Below are positions 1 to 10,696 of a stretch of DNA of 64,000 nucleotides, piece by piece (positions within the stretch are counted from its first letter, which is position 1; each line of letters starts with the position of its first letter). Source of the DNA: Caenorhabditis elegans. Its lineage: Eukaryota > Nematoda > Chromadorea > Rhabditida > Rhabditidae. The stretch is from contig NC_003280.10 of NCBI RefSeq assembly GCF_000002985.6, forward strand, positions 8,428,501-8,492,500. Reading direction: 5' to 3'. A program made the translations under genes and the position numbers. Under the pieces are notes generated by a model that saw nothing but the letters and a program-made list of their open reading frames with translations, did not search any database and had not been told where the DNA came from.

Positions 1-338
1 ATCCCAGACAAGTTGCTCACACTGTTCGGATAGAGTCGCTGTCTCAGAAAATCCGGCATCTTGAAGGCATTCAAGAATCGACATGTCGCTTGTTAGATCT
101 ACATCAGGCTGAAATATTTTATTTGCCTATCAATAGCTTTAATGTCAAACTCACTCGGCTACAATGTTTATGAATATCTGCTTTGCATGCATCGAAACTG
201 GCCAACTTCTTATCTGGATCGTTCGCTACGTTTTGTTGTTGAGCTGAAATTTGAATTTATTTTGAATCAATTGAATATTCCTGACATACCTGTTGTCAGC
301 CAACAAACCGACGCGAGTATCAGTGGAAACCTCCACAT
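1..338 (-). CDS. GLG1/MG-160-like Golgi Cys-rich repeat protein, 5' end (partial)
   Basis: Three exons join in frame: 290-338, 155-243 and 1-108, running off the left edge. The product starts with a signal peptide (MWRFPLILASVCWLTTA), then QQQNVANDPDKK and the first Cys-rich repeat with motifs CKADIHKHC, LECLQ and CEQLVWD. That spacing is the repeat signature of Golgi apparatus protein 1 (GLG1/ESL-1/MG-160), a type-I Golgi membrane glycoprotein with many such repeats; only the first is visible. Donors GTATGT and GTGAGT and two TTTCAG acceptors are canonical. A further acceptor (356-358) just upstream of the ATG suggests a trans-splice site or a 5' UTR intron. Family call is firm from the repeat; the remaining length lies outside the window. 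Confidence 0.85.
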
Positions 339-1550
339 ATTTCAGGTTCAGGACCCTGAAAATAAATTTTCAACGTGTGCAAATAGAAAAACATTCTGAA
401 AGTGACGTCATTTGAGAAAAATGTCGAATTTTAATTGAAACGACAACAATTAGGTATATAAAAATGTGGTGAAAAGTGGACAAGTGTGCACACAGAAACC
501 CTCTTTTTTGTCGGAAAATATAGAAGATAGAGAAAAAGACTTGAAAAAATAGAAAACGGATCCTGGAAAACAAATAGAAATCCGTTGGAACCTGGGCACG
601 GAAACTTGCGGACCAGTGGTGTTTGCACACAATGCGCACTAAACAACGCGCAAACTATTGTCAGAAAACCTGACACGTCATCTTATTTAATGAAAATACT
701 ATGCCTCTGTAATTAAATATTATTTTTTGAGAATTCAACTAACTTTGCCTGAACTTGAAAACTGAGAACAAAAAAATTTCGTAATTTTTGCGTCAAAACT
801 ACAGTACCCGGTCTCGGCACGACAGTTTTTGTTAAATGCAAAAGGGCATGCCCCTTTAAACAGTACTGTAGTTTCGAATGTGTGTTTTTGCGGACTTTTA
901 TTGATTGATTTGAATACCGTATTCTTAGCACAAAATTTCGCATTTGGGGAATAATAATTAAACTTTTCAAAATAAATAATGTCCATTTTTGATGCTAATT
1001 CTCACAAATTTAGGTAGGAAAAAATACGCTAGAAAAACTAATGATTTGCCGAGAAATTACAACCGGGCCACGTGGCTATATTGTTAAAAACAAAACGCCC
1101 TCCGTCCACCCGAAACAATATTTTTGAGATAATATTATCGAACAGAACAGGCCGATCGGTAAACTAGGCATAAAAGGAGAGAGGACGAGAAATAGAAGAG
1201 AACAATGCGCTCAGGAAGGTGAAGAGACTTGTTTTGTCTTCTGCAGTCCGACAGAGAAAACTTACGGCATCAAGAGAAGGAGGATCTCGACGAATAGACC
1301 GATGCCCATTCGTCGTATAGTCGGTTAAGTGGAGATGACGAATTAATCGGACGAAAAAAAAAACGAAGAGAAACTTTTTTGGTTGTTAGGCTACGGAAGT
1401 TCAATATGCAAAGCTAGGTCCTTTTTCCATCGAAACCACAATTTATACTTGAGTATTTCACGCGGAACCTTCATTTAAATGGAATATAAATATCAATCGA
1501 TTCACTTCATTCGCATGTATTTACAGAAAGAAACAGTATCAACTAATTGA
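339..1550. other. Intergenic region with one dispersed-repeat copy
   Basis: Promoter side of the GLG1-like gene and 3' flank of the first acid phosphatase. I see no convincing coding sequence. About 760-915 is a minus-orientation copy of a dispersed repeat also found near 28.3, 51.7 and 53.1 kb (shared words TTTAAAGG, GTCGAGACC, ACAGTA). A moderately GC-rich purine stretch at 1150-1340 has no feature I can name. Confidence 0.5.
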
Positions 1551-3413
1551 TTATTCTGGACCAGAGAATTCCGATACATGAAGATCTCTTCTAATATTAT
1601 TAGGTGGAGAGCTTCTCGTGGTTCGAATCTTTAAATCAGATGCTTCACAACTCTCAGCTTCACCTTTGTTTCGATAATCATCGCAGCAGTCGAGGAAATC
1701 CTGAAATACATTTTTAATGTATGAATGAGAAAACAAAAGTTCAAAACAAACCTGTGCCAAACATCGTTCTCTTTTACAGTTTCTCACAAATTTGGTGACA
1801 TCTATTAGCTCATGATCCTCGGCAGTGATCTCTTCTTTTTTATAGAAAACTTTCACAAAATATTTTCCATTATCCTTCCACGTTTCAAATATGATCATTG
1901 AGTTGTATTCGGGATATTTGTCGAGTCCAACAGTTTGTTCCAACACATTCAATGAATCGAGCACTCCCATTAGAATCCAGTCTTGCTGAAATATTTTATT
2001 ATTAGGATTAATCAGCAAATACTGATTTTGAACTTGGAAATAACTCTAGAAACTCGAAAAAAGAGACACCAATGGTGTTTTAGATTAACCATATCATCCA
2101 AAAACCGAAAAGACATCCGAAAATATAATTCGATACAGAACGCGAAGAGGGCTAGTAAGGAGGCGAGTGACAAACGCCCTCGCCACGCCTCGACCTTATC
2201 GACATATCTGAGCCATGTTGTGTATATGATATAACATACCGTAGAGTACACTGCCAACTTCTCCCTTCTGGATACTCTTCCATCACTCTTGTGTTTCTCT
2301 TCTTTATCCATGTATATCTTATTTTTAATGTCCGTTAGCAACGTGTTCATAAGATTTCCAAATTTGACCTTCATCATTCGCGGGTCATGATGATTACCAG
2401 TTCCTGTGATAAACTGGGTCACATTCACATAAATACCCATGATTTCGTTTATATGTTGAGCGATGAGTGGTGGAAGAGGAATTCCATTTTTGTACTGAAA
2501 AAATAAATAAATGAACAGCTTAGACGCTGAATGAGTTTAAAATAAACCTCATTGATATGAGCTTCAATGGTGTGAAAAGGGTATTGCTTGAAAACTGGGT
2601 GAGTATATTTAAGACAGTTGGCAATGAATTCCTCGTAAATCGTCCACTGAAGAATAATCATTTTTGAAATGTTTGACTTTTAATAAAACTTTATTCAAAT
2701 CCAATACCAATCTGAAAAGCTCTATATATCTTACCGGATGAAAACTTCCACCAAAATCTGGGCATTTCTCTTTGATCAGCTCTAACTCTCGGGGACAGTT
2801 AGCTTGGTCGTAGTTTAGTAGCTGAAATAAAAGGATAGATTAATCAGTTATTTTTATTTTCAATTTCTAAATACATTTTCTCCGATCTCCTCTGTAAGAA
2901 CAGGAACATATAAATGCCTAGATGGATCTTCGAACATAGCCGCACCAACGGTTGACGCTGAGCTTAGACATCGATTTTTGTTTACGGATCTCCAATACAT
3001 CTGAAATTTTGAAAAATATAATAAAATTTCTGAAAAATAACGATACCTGACGTGGCTTCAAATTTCCATCAACAAATTTCGAGTCTACATATCGAGTTTT
3101 TAAGAATCGTCCCAATCGAAATGAATTTTCGAAGCCTCTCTGAAATTACTATTTTCAAACTTAAATTAATAAAATAACAGTCTTACATCAGTCAATTCTC
3201 CTAGACCTCTTGGAAAGTTTGCAAGATAAGCAGGATCGCTGAGACTATTTGATGGGGCACGGGCTCCATGACGAAATAGCTAAGAATATTTATGTATGTA
3301 AAAGACGGATGACATTATCTTACCACTTGTGTGTAAATCCGTTTGGGGTTTTCAGAAAGTGCGATGGCGAATTGAACAATCAAACAAATGAACAAAAACC
3401 ATGAAATCTTCAT
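1551..3413 (-). CDS. Secreted histidine acid phosphatase, tandem copy A
   Basis: Nine exons; first exon 3324-3413, stop at 1551-1553; about 400 aa. An N-terminal signal peptide (MKISWFLFICLIVQFAIALS) is followed by the phosphohistidine motif LFRHGARAP, so this is a branch-2 histidine phosphatase (lysosomal/prostatic acid phosphatase family, the nematode acp/pho group) acting on phosphomonoesters in the secretory pathway or outside the cell. Other conserved stretches are RGFENSFRLGRFLKTRYV, MYWRSVNKNRCLSSA and LMNTLLTD. The C-terminal catalytic motif, normally YS-x-HD, reads VYSTQDWILMGVLD, so the Asp remains but the His is Gln. First of three same-strand paralogues; the other two have membrane anchors instead of a signal peptide. 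C-terminal cysteines (DCCDD) match copies B and C. Confidence 0.88.
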
Positions 3414-4236
3414 CTTTTGATTTCTCACTTCTGTAATATTAGAGATATAAAATAAAAATACATGAAAATTGTTTACCAACAAGCTTGAAGTTGAAAAATT
3501 ACAAGAAATTGAAACATGAGATTGAAAAGCTGTGTTTCACGAGTAAAAAAAAACAAATAAATCAAATAAATCACCTTTCTGAAGCACGCGGAGGTCGCAG
3601 AGGTGGAAGTTTTTCTTAGATTTTCCAGTTTATTTATTTATTTAATAATAATTTCTCATAAAAGTACTTTCATGCAAGTGCCTGCCTGCCTTGCTTACGT
3701 GGCTTCTGCCAAAAGTACTCAGAAACAACTTCAACTTTGAACGGACTAAATAAATGAAAAACCAAAGTATCCAAAAAATCAGAATTAGAAGAAGATGAAG
3801 ATATAGTGCAGAGATATCCAGGAACAAGAAAATTGCTGGTTATCTACCCTTATCTTTCATTTTCTTGCTACTATCTTATCTTTTGTTATAATTCCTACTG
3901 CACAAAGAATAAATAAAAAGTTCAACGTTCTGTTGAGAACATGCTAAGGATGTGTAAATGTTCAAGAATATCTTATATGAAGGTTGTATATGGGATATTC
4001 AAATCCAAAATGAAATGCCAACTGACCAAAATAAGGAATATGATTAAAAATGATTTCAAGAAAGCGCTGAGTCAATTCTGAAGAAACAATACATATTTTA
4101 TTCCTTTTGTCAGCCAAAACGTATCATTCTCTTTTTTTCGAACAATTTGTTTAAAATGCATGAGTTTGCAAAGGCGCCAGTAAGTTTTGAAAATAGAGAA
4201 GACGAATTACAAATTAAAATATTATTTATAAAAAGT
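3414..4236. other. Intergenic spacer between acid phosphatases A and B
   Basis: AT-rich spacer holding the promoter of copy A and the 3' flank of copy B. A 61-codon hydrophobic reading frame at 3642-3827 (minus) lacks splice or family support and is probably chance. Nothing else recognised. Confidence 0.45.
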
Positions 4237-6548
4237 TCAACAATTATTTTCAAGTTCTTCCAGTGTTGCTCGGGTATTATCACAGCATTTATTCAAATTC
4301 TGAAAGATAAAATATCCTAAAAGTAATTTTTATGATTAGAACCCACCCTCAGAGAACATTTTTTCCCTGGGCATCCTGGAATGATACCAGTCAAATCTTG
4401 TAGAATATGGTCTTCCAGAGTAACCTCTTCCGGTTTATAGTAAAACTTCACGAATGGCTTTTCATTCTCACTCCATAGCTCCATTAGAATCATTGCATTG
4501 TAGTTTGGTTCTTCTTTAGGACCAACTGTTTGGATATGATTTAACCAGCCGTGGACCGCACCTACGGCGCGGCCCCCGACTTTTTTGAGAAAACACATTA
4601 GATAAACGGTGTCTATCGCGGACCTCGATCGATGTCTGCTGCGCATTTAGCATAAGGTTTCCCAAAATTTCGTTGCTCTGATCAGAGATCAAACTACATA
4701 GGGACAGAAGGACACGCGCTTTATATATAGTAAATGATACACCGAAAGCATCTAAAACACCTCCCAGCACCCAATCTTGCTGAAACGACAGATTTTTGGA
4801 AGAACAAGCTAACTCACAGTTGAATAAACTTTGAATTTTAAACTTTCTTTATTCGCAAGATTGTTTGTCCAAGCAGTTCTGAAATTAAATGAAATACGAA
4901 TGATCTCTTGGTATCTAAAAAAATTTCGGAACGAGGAAACTCACACATCCGCCCTCCCGGCCGGATTCCCCGAAAATTCCTCTAAAAACTAACTTTAAAT
5001 TCTCCAACAGTGTATCAATAAGCACGCCGAACCGAAACTTAATAATTACTGGTTTCCCAATGCCGTTTTTTAAATTTCGATATTTCATATATTCTTCAGA
5101 TATGACTTCGATGTTTTCACAAATGAAATCCGGCACGGGAACATTGTTCTTATACTGAAAAAGATTGAATCATCAGATTAAAAATGAAGGAAGAGTTACG
5201 TCATTGATGTACTTGTCAGAATCATCGATACTGATTTTCTGGAAAATTGGATGATTTGAACCAGCACACTCATACATTATTGCACTTTCGTCCTAAAAAT
5301 TATCTTCCCGAAGTTTTTCAAAATTGGAAAGATATACACGATGATTGTCAGCTTCTAGGTTTGGACAAGCTTTTTCCATTGCACTCTCAAAGATGTCACA
5401 AGAATGAACTGGAGTATTCAACAATTTATCTTGATTTGCATGGTTTGTCGTAATAGGCACAGTCAGCCATTTTCGTTCTTCCGTCTTAAACATGCCTGCA
5501 GCAACAGCAGATGCAGTTGCTAAGCATCTTTCTACAGCACGGAATCTCCATTCCATCTGATAAAGTTATGTAACTGGTAGTAAATTTGATGAACTATTTA
5601 CCTCACTAGGTTTCATAAAATCACTCAAAAATCCCGTGCCGACATATCGTTTCTTGAGAAATCTTCCTAACATAAATGAGTGATTGTATCCTCGCTGAAA
5701 ATAATTGCAAATGTGGAGAGCCTTAAATATTATTAGTTAAAGGCAATTAGAAGTTTACACTTTGGGTGTATCCTTTTGAGGAGTTTAGGTGATCTATCGG
5801 AGTCTGAATAAGCTAACACGATCAAGAGTAGAAAACATGTCCGAAAATCTGACATTAGGTGTTGGCTACTAGTGATGGACTCTATGAAAGTGTATGACAA
5901 AATATTGTTGCTCGATTTGTTTATCAATATTCAGTTAAATGTTCAAAAACTATATTTAAAATTCTAGCTGTACAGGCTTACATCAGTTAACTGTCCTCTG
6001 CCTCTCGGATAATACGTGTTGTTCGCGTTTTTGCTGGGAGCTCGTGAGCCATGCCGAAAGATCTGAAATTGTATGAAGGTAGGATTGCAAATATAACAGT
6101 TCAGAATAATGAAAAGATTGATTGATAAAATTTGAACGTACGGTATGTGCAAAAATCAACCTCCTTATCGGGTTAGTTTGCGTGACTGGATAAGGAGTTG
6201 AAGAAGTGTGGACATGCACTTTTGTAGATTTTTCATGAGTTTTTGTTGAAGAAATAAATGGATCTTTTGTTGTAGAATTTGCAAGATGAGCTTGAGGATT
6301 TATGTCGGAAGGTTCAGAGTAATCATAAAATAGAAGAAAAAGTGCAATTGCAATGACAAACGCAGACAAAAGTATAAACATACTGAAAGTTAACTTTTTT
6401 TTTTCAGATTTTCAACGTCTATAACTTACATCATATATCTAAATCTTTTTCCAGGAATATGTTTTCCACTTTGTTTTGCCGATTTGACATCCATTTTTGT
6501 TTGTGGAATTGAAACATCAATGGGACTGCAAGCCTTTTTAGCACTCAT
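4237..6548 (-). CDS. Type-II membrane histidine acid phosphatase, tandem copy B, with repeat insertion in an exon
   Basis: Start ATG at 6546-6548. A short cytosolic tail (MSAKKACSPIDVS...) leads to a hydrophobic anchor (FILLSAFVIAIALFLLFYDY), a Ser/Thr-rich stalk, then the catalytic start IFRHGSRAP, then RGYNHSFMLGRFLKKRYV and MEWRFRAVERCLATASAVAAG. The second catalytic motif is QDWVLGGVLDAF, with QD in place of HD as in the paralogues. Shortly after it the exon is interrupted by about 195 bp of repeat (4541-4735) that shifts the frame. A GTGTAT donor immediately before the insert and a CAAACAG acceptor just after it would remove it and restore the frame, joining DAF to VGPKEEPNYN. Final exon ends NLNKCCDNTRATLEELENNC, stop 4237-4239. 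Either a functional gene with an intronised insertion or a recent pseudogene. Confidence 0.78.
4541..4735. repeat. Repeat insertion inside acid phosphatase B coding region
   Basis: Compared with paralogue C, about 195 bp of unrelated sequence interrupts the codons after QDWVLGGVLDAF. The left end, TTAACCAGCCG followed by ACGGCGCGG, resembles 31063-31095 in the zyg-9 intron, so this is a dispersed element rather than local sequence. The short word ATGAT sits at both edges and may be a target-site duplication. Ends are approximate. Confidence 0.65.
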
Positions 6549-6897
6549 TTTTAATTTGAGAAAACAGATTAAATAAACATGAAAGCCAACTAGATAGGAT
6601 AAAATAGTAAATAATGATTGAGTTGTCTCATTCAAAGGATGAAAAAGAGACGTCAGTTGAAAAAATTCAATTAGTTTATTGCAAAGGTCATTCTGAAACA
6701 CATTTTTATATAGATATTTTATTTCAATTATTTGGTATCGCCTCTTCCTTATATTCGCCTCTTCCTTATATTCTTCGCGACTTCCACTTCCATACGCCCA
6801 AAAAGTGGTGCGTGAGGTGCTAGGCTCTTATTTTGAATTTTAGTTTATAATGAAATATTTATTTTGGGATCTCGAGTTCAACAGGTTCCAATAGTTT

Positions 6898-8635
6898 TCA
6901 AATCCGTGAATCACATAGCTCTTGAAGATCTTCCAGCTCTCCACGTGTATCGTTGCAACAGCTTTTAAATTTCTGAATATCGTTTCAGAATTTCGATGTT
7001 TGAAATAATTAGTATTACCTTCAATGCGCACTCTTTTCCAGAACATCCTGGGATGATATCCGTCAAATCTTGCAGAACATGATTTTCAAGAGTAATCTCC
7101 TCCGGTTTATAGTAGAACTTTACAATCGGTTTTCCATTTTTCTTCCACAATTCCATAATAATCATTGTATTATAGTTTGGTTCTTCTTTGGATTTTGATT
7201 GAATATGATCAAGAACACCAAATGCATCTAGAACTCCTCCCAATAACCAGTCTTGCTGAAAATACACTGAACTATAAAGAAAGACACAACAGACAATGAT
7301 TACCGATGAATAAACTTTAAACTTCAAACTTTTTATACGAGCTAGATGGTGTTTCCAGGCATTTCTAAATATAAGTAGTTTGTTTTTCAAATAACATCAG
7401 ATTAGGTTTTAAAACTTGCACTAAGTTTTCCAACAGTGTATGCACAAGGAATCCAAATCTTGCTTTAATCATTTTGCGATTCCCGATTCCGTTTTGAAAA
7501 TTTCGAACTTTCAGATATTCTTCGGAAATTGTTTTGAAATTATCACGAACAAATTCCGGCACCGGAACATGGTTCCTGTACTAAAATCATAGCATATTAA
7601 CTCAACTATGATCATTTGGGCATTTTACCTCATTAATATATCTGTCACAGTCATCTATTTTTATTTCTTGAAATATTGAATGATTCCCTCCCATACATTC
7701 GTACAATACGGCGTACATTTCCTAAAGTTTTTATTTTGTCAATTAAATAAAAAGCCAACTTACATCTCTGTTCACTTTTTCAGTTTTCGGACATTGTTTT
7801 ATTCTAGAATTTCTTGTGAAGTTACATCCTCGAATGGGGAGATTTAATAGTACATCGTTTATACCAAGATTTGTTACTATGGGAACAGTCAACCAAATCT
7901 GGTTTTCTGTTTTGAACATTCCAGCGGCAACGGTAGAAGCTGTACTCAAGCAACGATTTATGTCACGTGATCTCCATTCCATCTAAAAAACAAATAATTT
8001 TATTTTGAAAATAATCGGAGAGAACCTCATTCGGCTTCACGAAAGAACTCAAAAATCCAGTGTCAACATATCGTTTTTTAAGAAATCTACCCATCATGAA
8101 CGAGTGATTGTATCCTTGCTTAAATTACTTTAAAATTGCAAAACTTTACGATTCTTAACTATTATATTACGTCTGTCAGTTGTCCATAATCTCGCGGAAA
8201 GAACTTCGTGTCCGTTTGTTTTTCATTTCCTGGCGCTCTGGCTCCATGTCGGAAAATCTGAAAAGCTTTCATTGGAAGCTTATGCATTTGATAAATGTAG
8301 ATATGCATAGATGAAAGATTATTCACTCACAACTTGAGTAAACAAAAGGGAGCCGTCCTGAACCATCTGAGCAGTTGTTGGCGTTGAGCCTGGAGATGAG
8401 AAAAAGTAATAGAAAATGAAAAAACCAATAATGGTGGCGACAACTGCTGATACAAGCCCGACGATTCTGAAATTGATCCAATTTTCAGGTTACACTTTAT
8501 AAAAAATACTGTAACTCACATGAACAACTTTTTCTTCCGATTGCCACTCGGATTTGTGTCCTGCTTTTCAGTTTCAGGATCAGGCATCTGCAGTTGTGCC
8601 GTTGAATGGTCATTTAAACTGGTATCAATGCTCAT
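6898..8635 (-). CDS. Type-II membrane histidine acid phosphatase, tandem copy C
   Basis: Start ATG 8633-8635, stop 6898-6900. The N-terminus MSIDTSLNDHSTAQLQM... is cytosolic and basic near the membrane (NRKKKLF), followed by an anchor segment (IIVGLVSAVVATIIGFFIF) and the catalytic IFRHGARAP. Then come MEWRSRDINRCLSTASTVAAG, CSIDDCDRYINE-type acceptor-site sequence, and QDWLLGGVLDAFGVLDHIQ with QD replacing HD. C-terminus KSCCNDTRGELEDLQELCDSRI. It is the intact relative of copy B and shows what the insertion there interrupts. The intron at 7365-7429 can be kept in frame only with a GC donor (GCAAGT), giving LLENL-V-NAWKHH. Same strand and exon plan as copies A and B, so a tandem duplication. 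Confidence 0.86.
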
Positions 8636-10696
8636 TTTTCATTTGAGAATTAATGGAGAAGCCAAGAATTCTAAGAAATCAGAGAATAAATTGAAAATCA
8701 CGGCTAGGGTTTGTTTCGCAGAAAGAAGTAGGGCAACACGAGTAGATTGAATATTTTTTGCGCTGCTATAAGCCTTCAGTCCTCCCACCGATCGTAGAAT
8801 CTCTGATACAAATTGAACTATTTTCTATGTTGTTCGTCGCAACAAGTAGAGAATACTGTGGAAGACTAATTTATTAAGAAAGTAAAATCAGGAATAAAAT
8901 AAATCATCAAAAGTTCAGTTCTCTTTTTACACGTCTTGGCTAGGGATGGATGAAGATTTCAGACAACTTGTGTTGCAAAGCCATACTGCAGACCCCCGCC
9001 AAGGGCACTATCTGGTATCATAACTTGTAGAGAACTGATCGGCTTGAATCGTTCGGAACCTTCGAGAATATGCAATGGAAAACCCGGAGGAGGAGCAGCA
9101 TTCACATTGACATCGGAATACCAGAGAATGGTGCCATTATTTAGTCCCAAAGTTCAATAATGTTGAAGCTATTATCCGAAATGAAAAAAAAAAGATTCTG
9201 CCAGAACACGAACAAATTGTTGCTTTTTTCTACTTCCGATGTTCATTTTTTGTAATCTCCAATTATTTATTTACTAGTGAGCAAACTTTATTTCTTTATC
9301 AAATCGGTAATTACAGTGAGACTTCGCTGAATTTGCTTCTCTCCAATAAATATTCCTGCAAATAAGATTTTTTACATTTTGAAAGAAATAAGCTAACACA
9401 CTTGTGCCAACCTGAAAGTGAATCTGTTTACCATAGATAATACTTATCACCAAAAAATAAATTTAAGATAAAATGGGGAAGGGTAGGGAGAAGTCCTGAT
9501 ATGTTCTAGCCCGAAATCTACTAAATCGGGAAACTTTTTTTCGGCAAGGTCTTATGTATGTTGTTTGATATTTCAGTTCTACATTTTTTGTATATTCTAC
9601 ATTGAAATTTGTCTATTTAGAAGTGGTGTGCCCACGCGTGAATGCAAGCAAATAGTTTTGTATAACAAACGTCAGTATTCACTTCTCCACCTACACACAA
9701 AGAACTCCAACCAACTGTCATCATGGTAATTTTTTATTCGGAATAATAATAAGTTATTAGTACCAGACGTTATGATTGCATGAAAACTGAAAAATGAGAA
9801 CTTTTGTTACCCTGCTGTTTGATTTTTACAAAAAAAAAGAGATGGGGGAAATGCGAGGCAATTCTGAACTAATTGAAGGTCACAGTGTACTGGAATAGGT
9901 GGAATATGGTGGGGTGTTGTAATGAGGAACATTTTGGGTTGATGGTCAAGATTTTAGAAGTGAATGGTTTTTAAATGGTACTTACTTGCTTTCTGCAAAA
10001 AAGGTTAAATTTCAAAAATTGTTAGAATAAGGTTCTGAAAATGAGGTTGTTTTTAAGGCTATTCAAAAAGGTAACCAATTTTGAAATTCACAAAAATAAA
10101 TAGTTTCTAGTTCTATAAGTCAGTAAAAATTATGTAAAAACACACTCTTGTAAAAACACAGTCTCAAAGGTGGTCAAGGTTTTTGATGTATGTAATTGAC
10201 CTCTAAGTTTGAAACTTACATCATCTGATTGAAATGTTTTTATTTCCTATCTCTAACTCTAGCTTTAAAATTATTTTCCATCTTTTGTTCAGCTTTTGTA
10301 GACAATGTCCGTCTGTAAAAACATAGTAGAACAAGCCGAAAATATGGCTATCACTTACACATTCGGCGTCTCGACATTTTGCTGACCTCTAACTTTCACT
10401 TGCTTGTTTAATACAAAGGTATCAATTGTCCGGTAGCCCATGGGGTTATTTCGAAAAATTTTAAGCGCTAACTTCATACCACCCCGTTACAACAATAGCC
10501 TCCACGACGAAGCCATTGTCCTTTCGCCCGCCCTTTAGGTTCTTTCGAGTCCATCGGACGATCTGATGTAGGCTACGAGGTAGGCGGAGTCTAGTCAAGA
10601 CACAGACGGTTCGAAGGACACTACATAATGAAACCATCCGACGCCTTCGTCTCTTCAGTTTAGTCTGAACTCTTTTGAAAACTTTATTTTTCAAAT
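8636..10696. other. Intergenic region upstream of acid phosphatase C and the lipase
   Basis: Mostly AT-rich. A coding-like relic at 8959-9159 is listed separately. Around 9660-9727, CAACTGTCATCATG followed directly by GTAATTTT looks like a short first exon of the ATG-then-donor type, but no matching in-frame exon was found. At 10465-10675 a markedly GC-richer block ends in a good acceptor (CGTCTCTTCAG) 24 bases before the lipase ATG; it may be 5' UTR or a regulatory block. Confidence 0.4.
8959..9159 (-). pseudogene. Coding-like relic, terminal-exon fragment of unknown family
   Basis: A minus-strand frame of about 66 codons reads GLNNGTILWYSDVNVNAAPP, then a Pro/Gly-rich loop and SSLQVMIPDSALGGG, ending TQVV-stop. 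Codon choice and amino-acid content look like a real protein. There is no in-frame ATG or usable acceptor upstream before an in-frame stop, so I read it as a decayed terminal exon. I do not recognise the family. Confidence 0.35.

Noticed and set aside
3642-3827. 61-codon hydrophobic minus-strand frame
   Set aside because: AT-rich spacer gives Leu/Ile/Phe-rich frames by chance; no splice or family support.
9660-9727. Possible first exon ending ATG followed by GTAATTTT
   Set aside because: Could not find a downstream exon giving an open frame; may be coincidence or a non-coding start.
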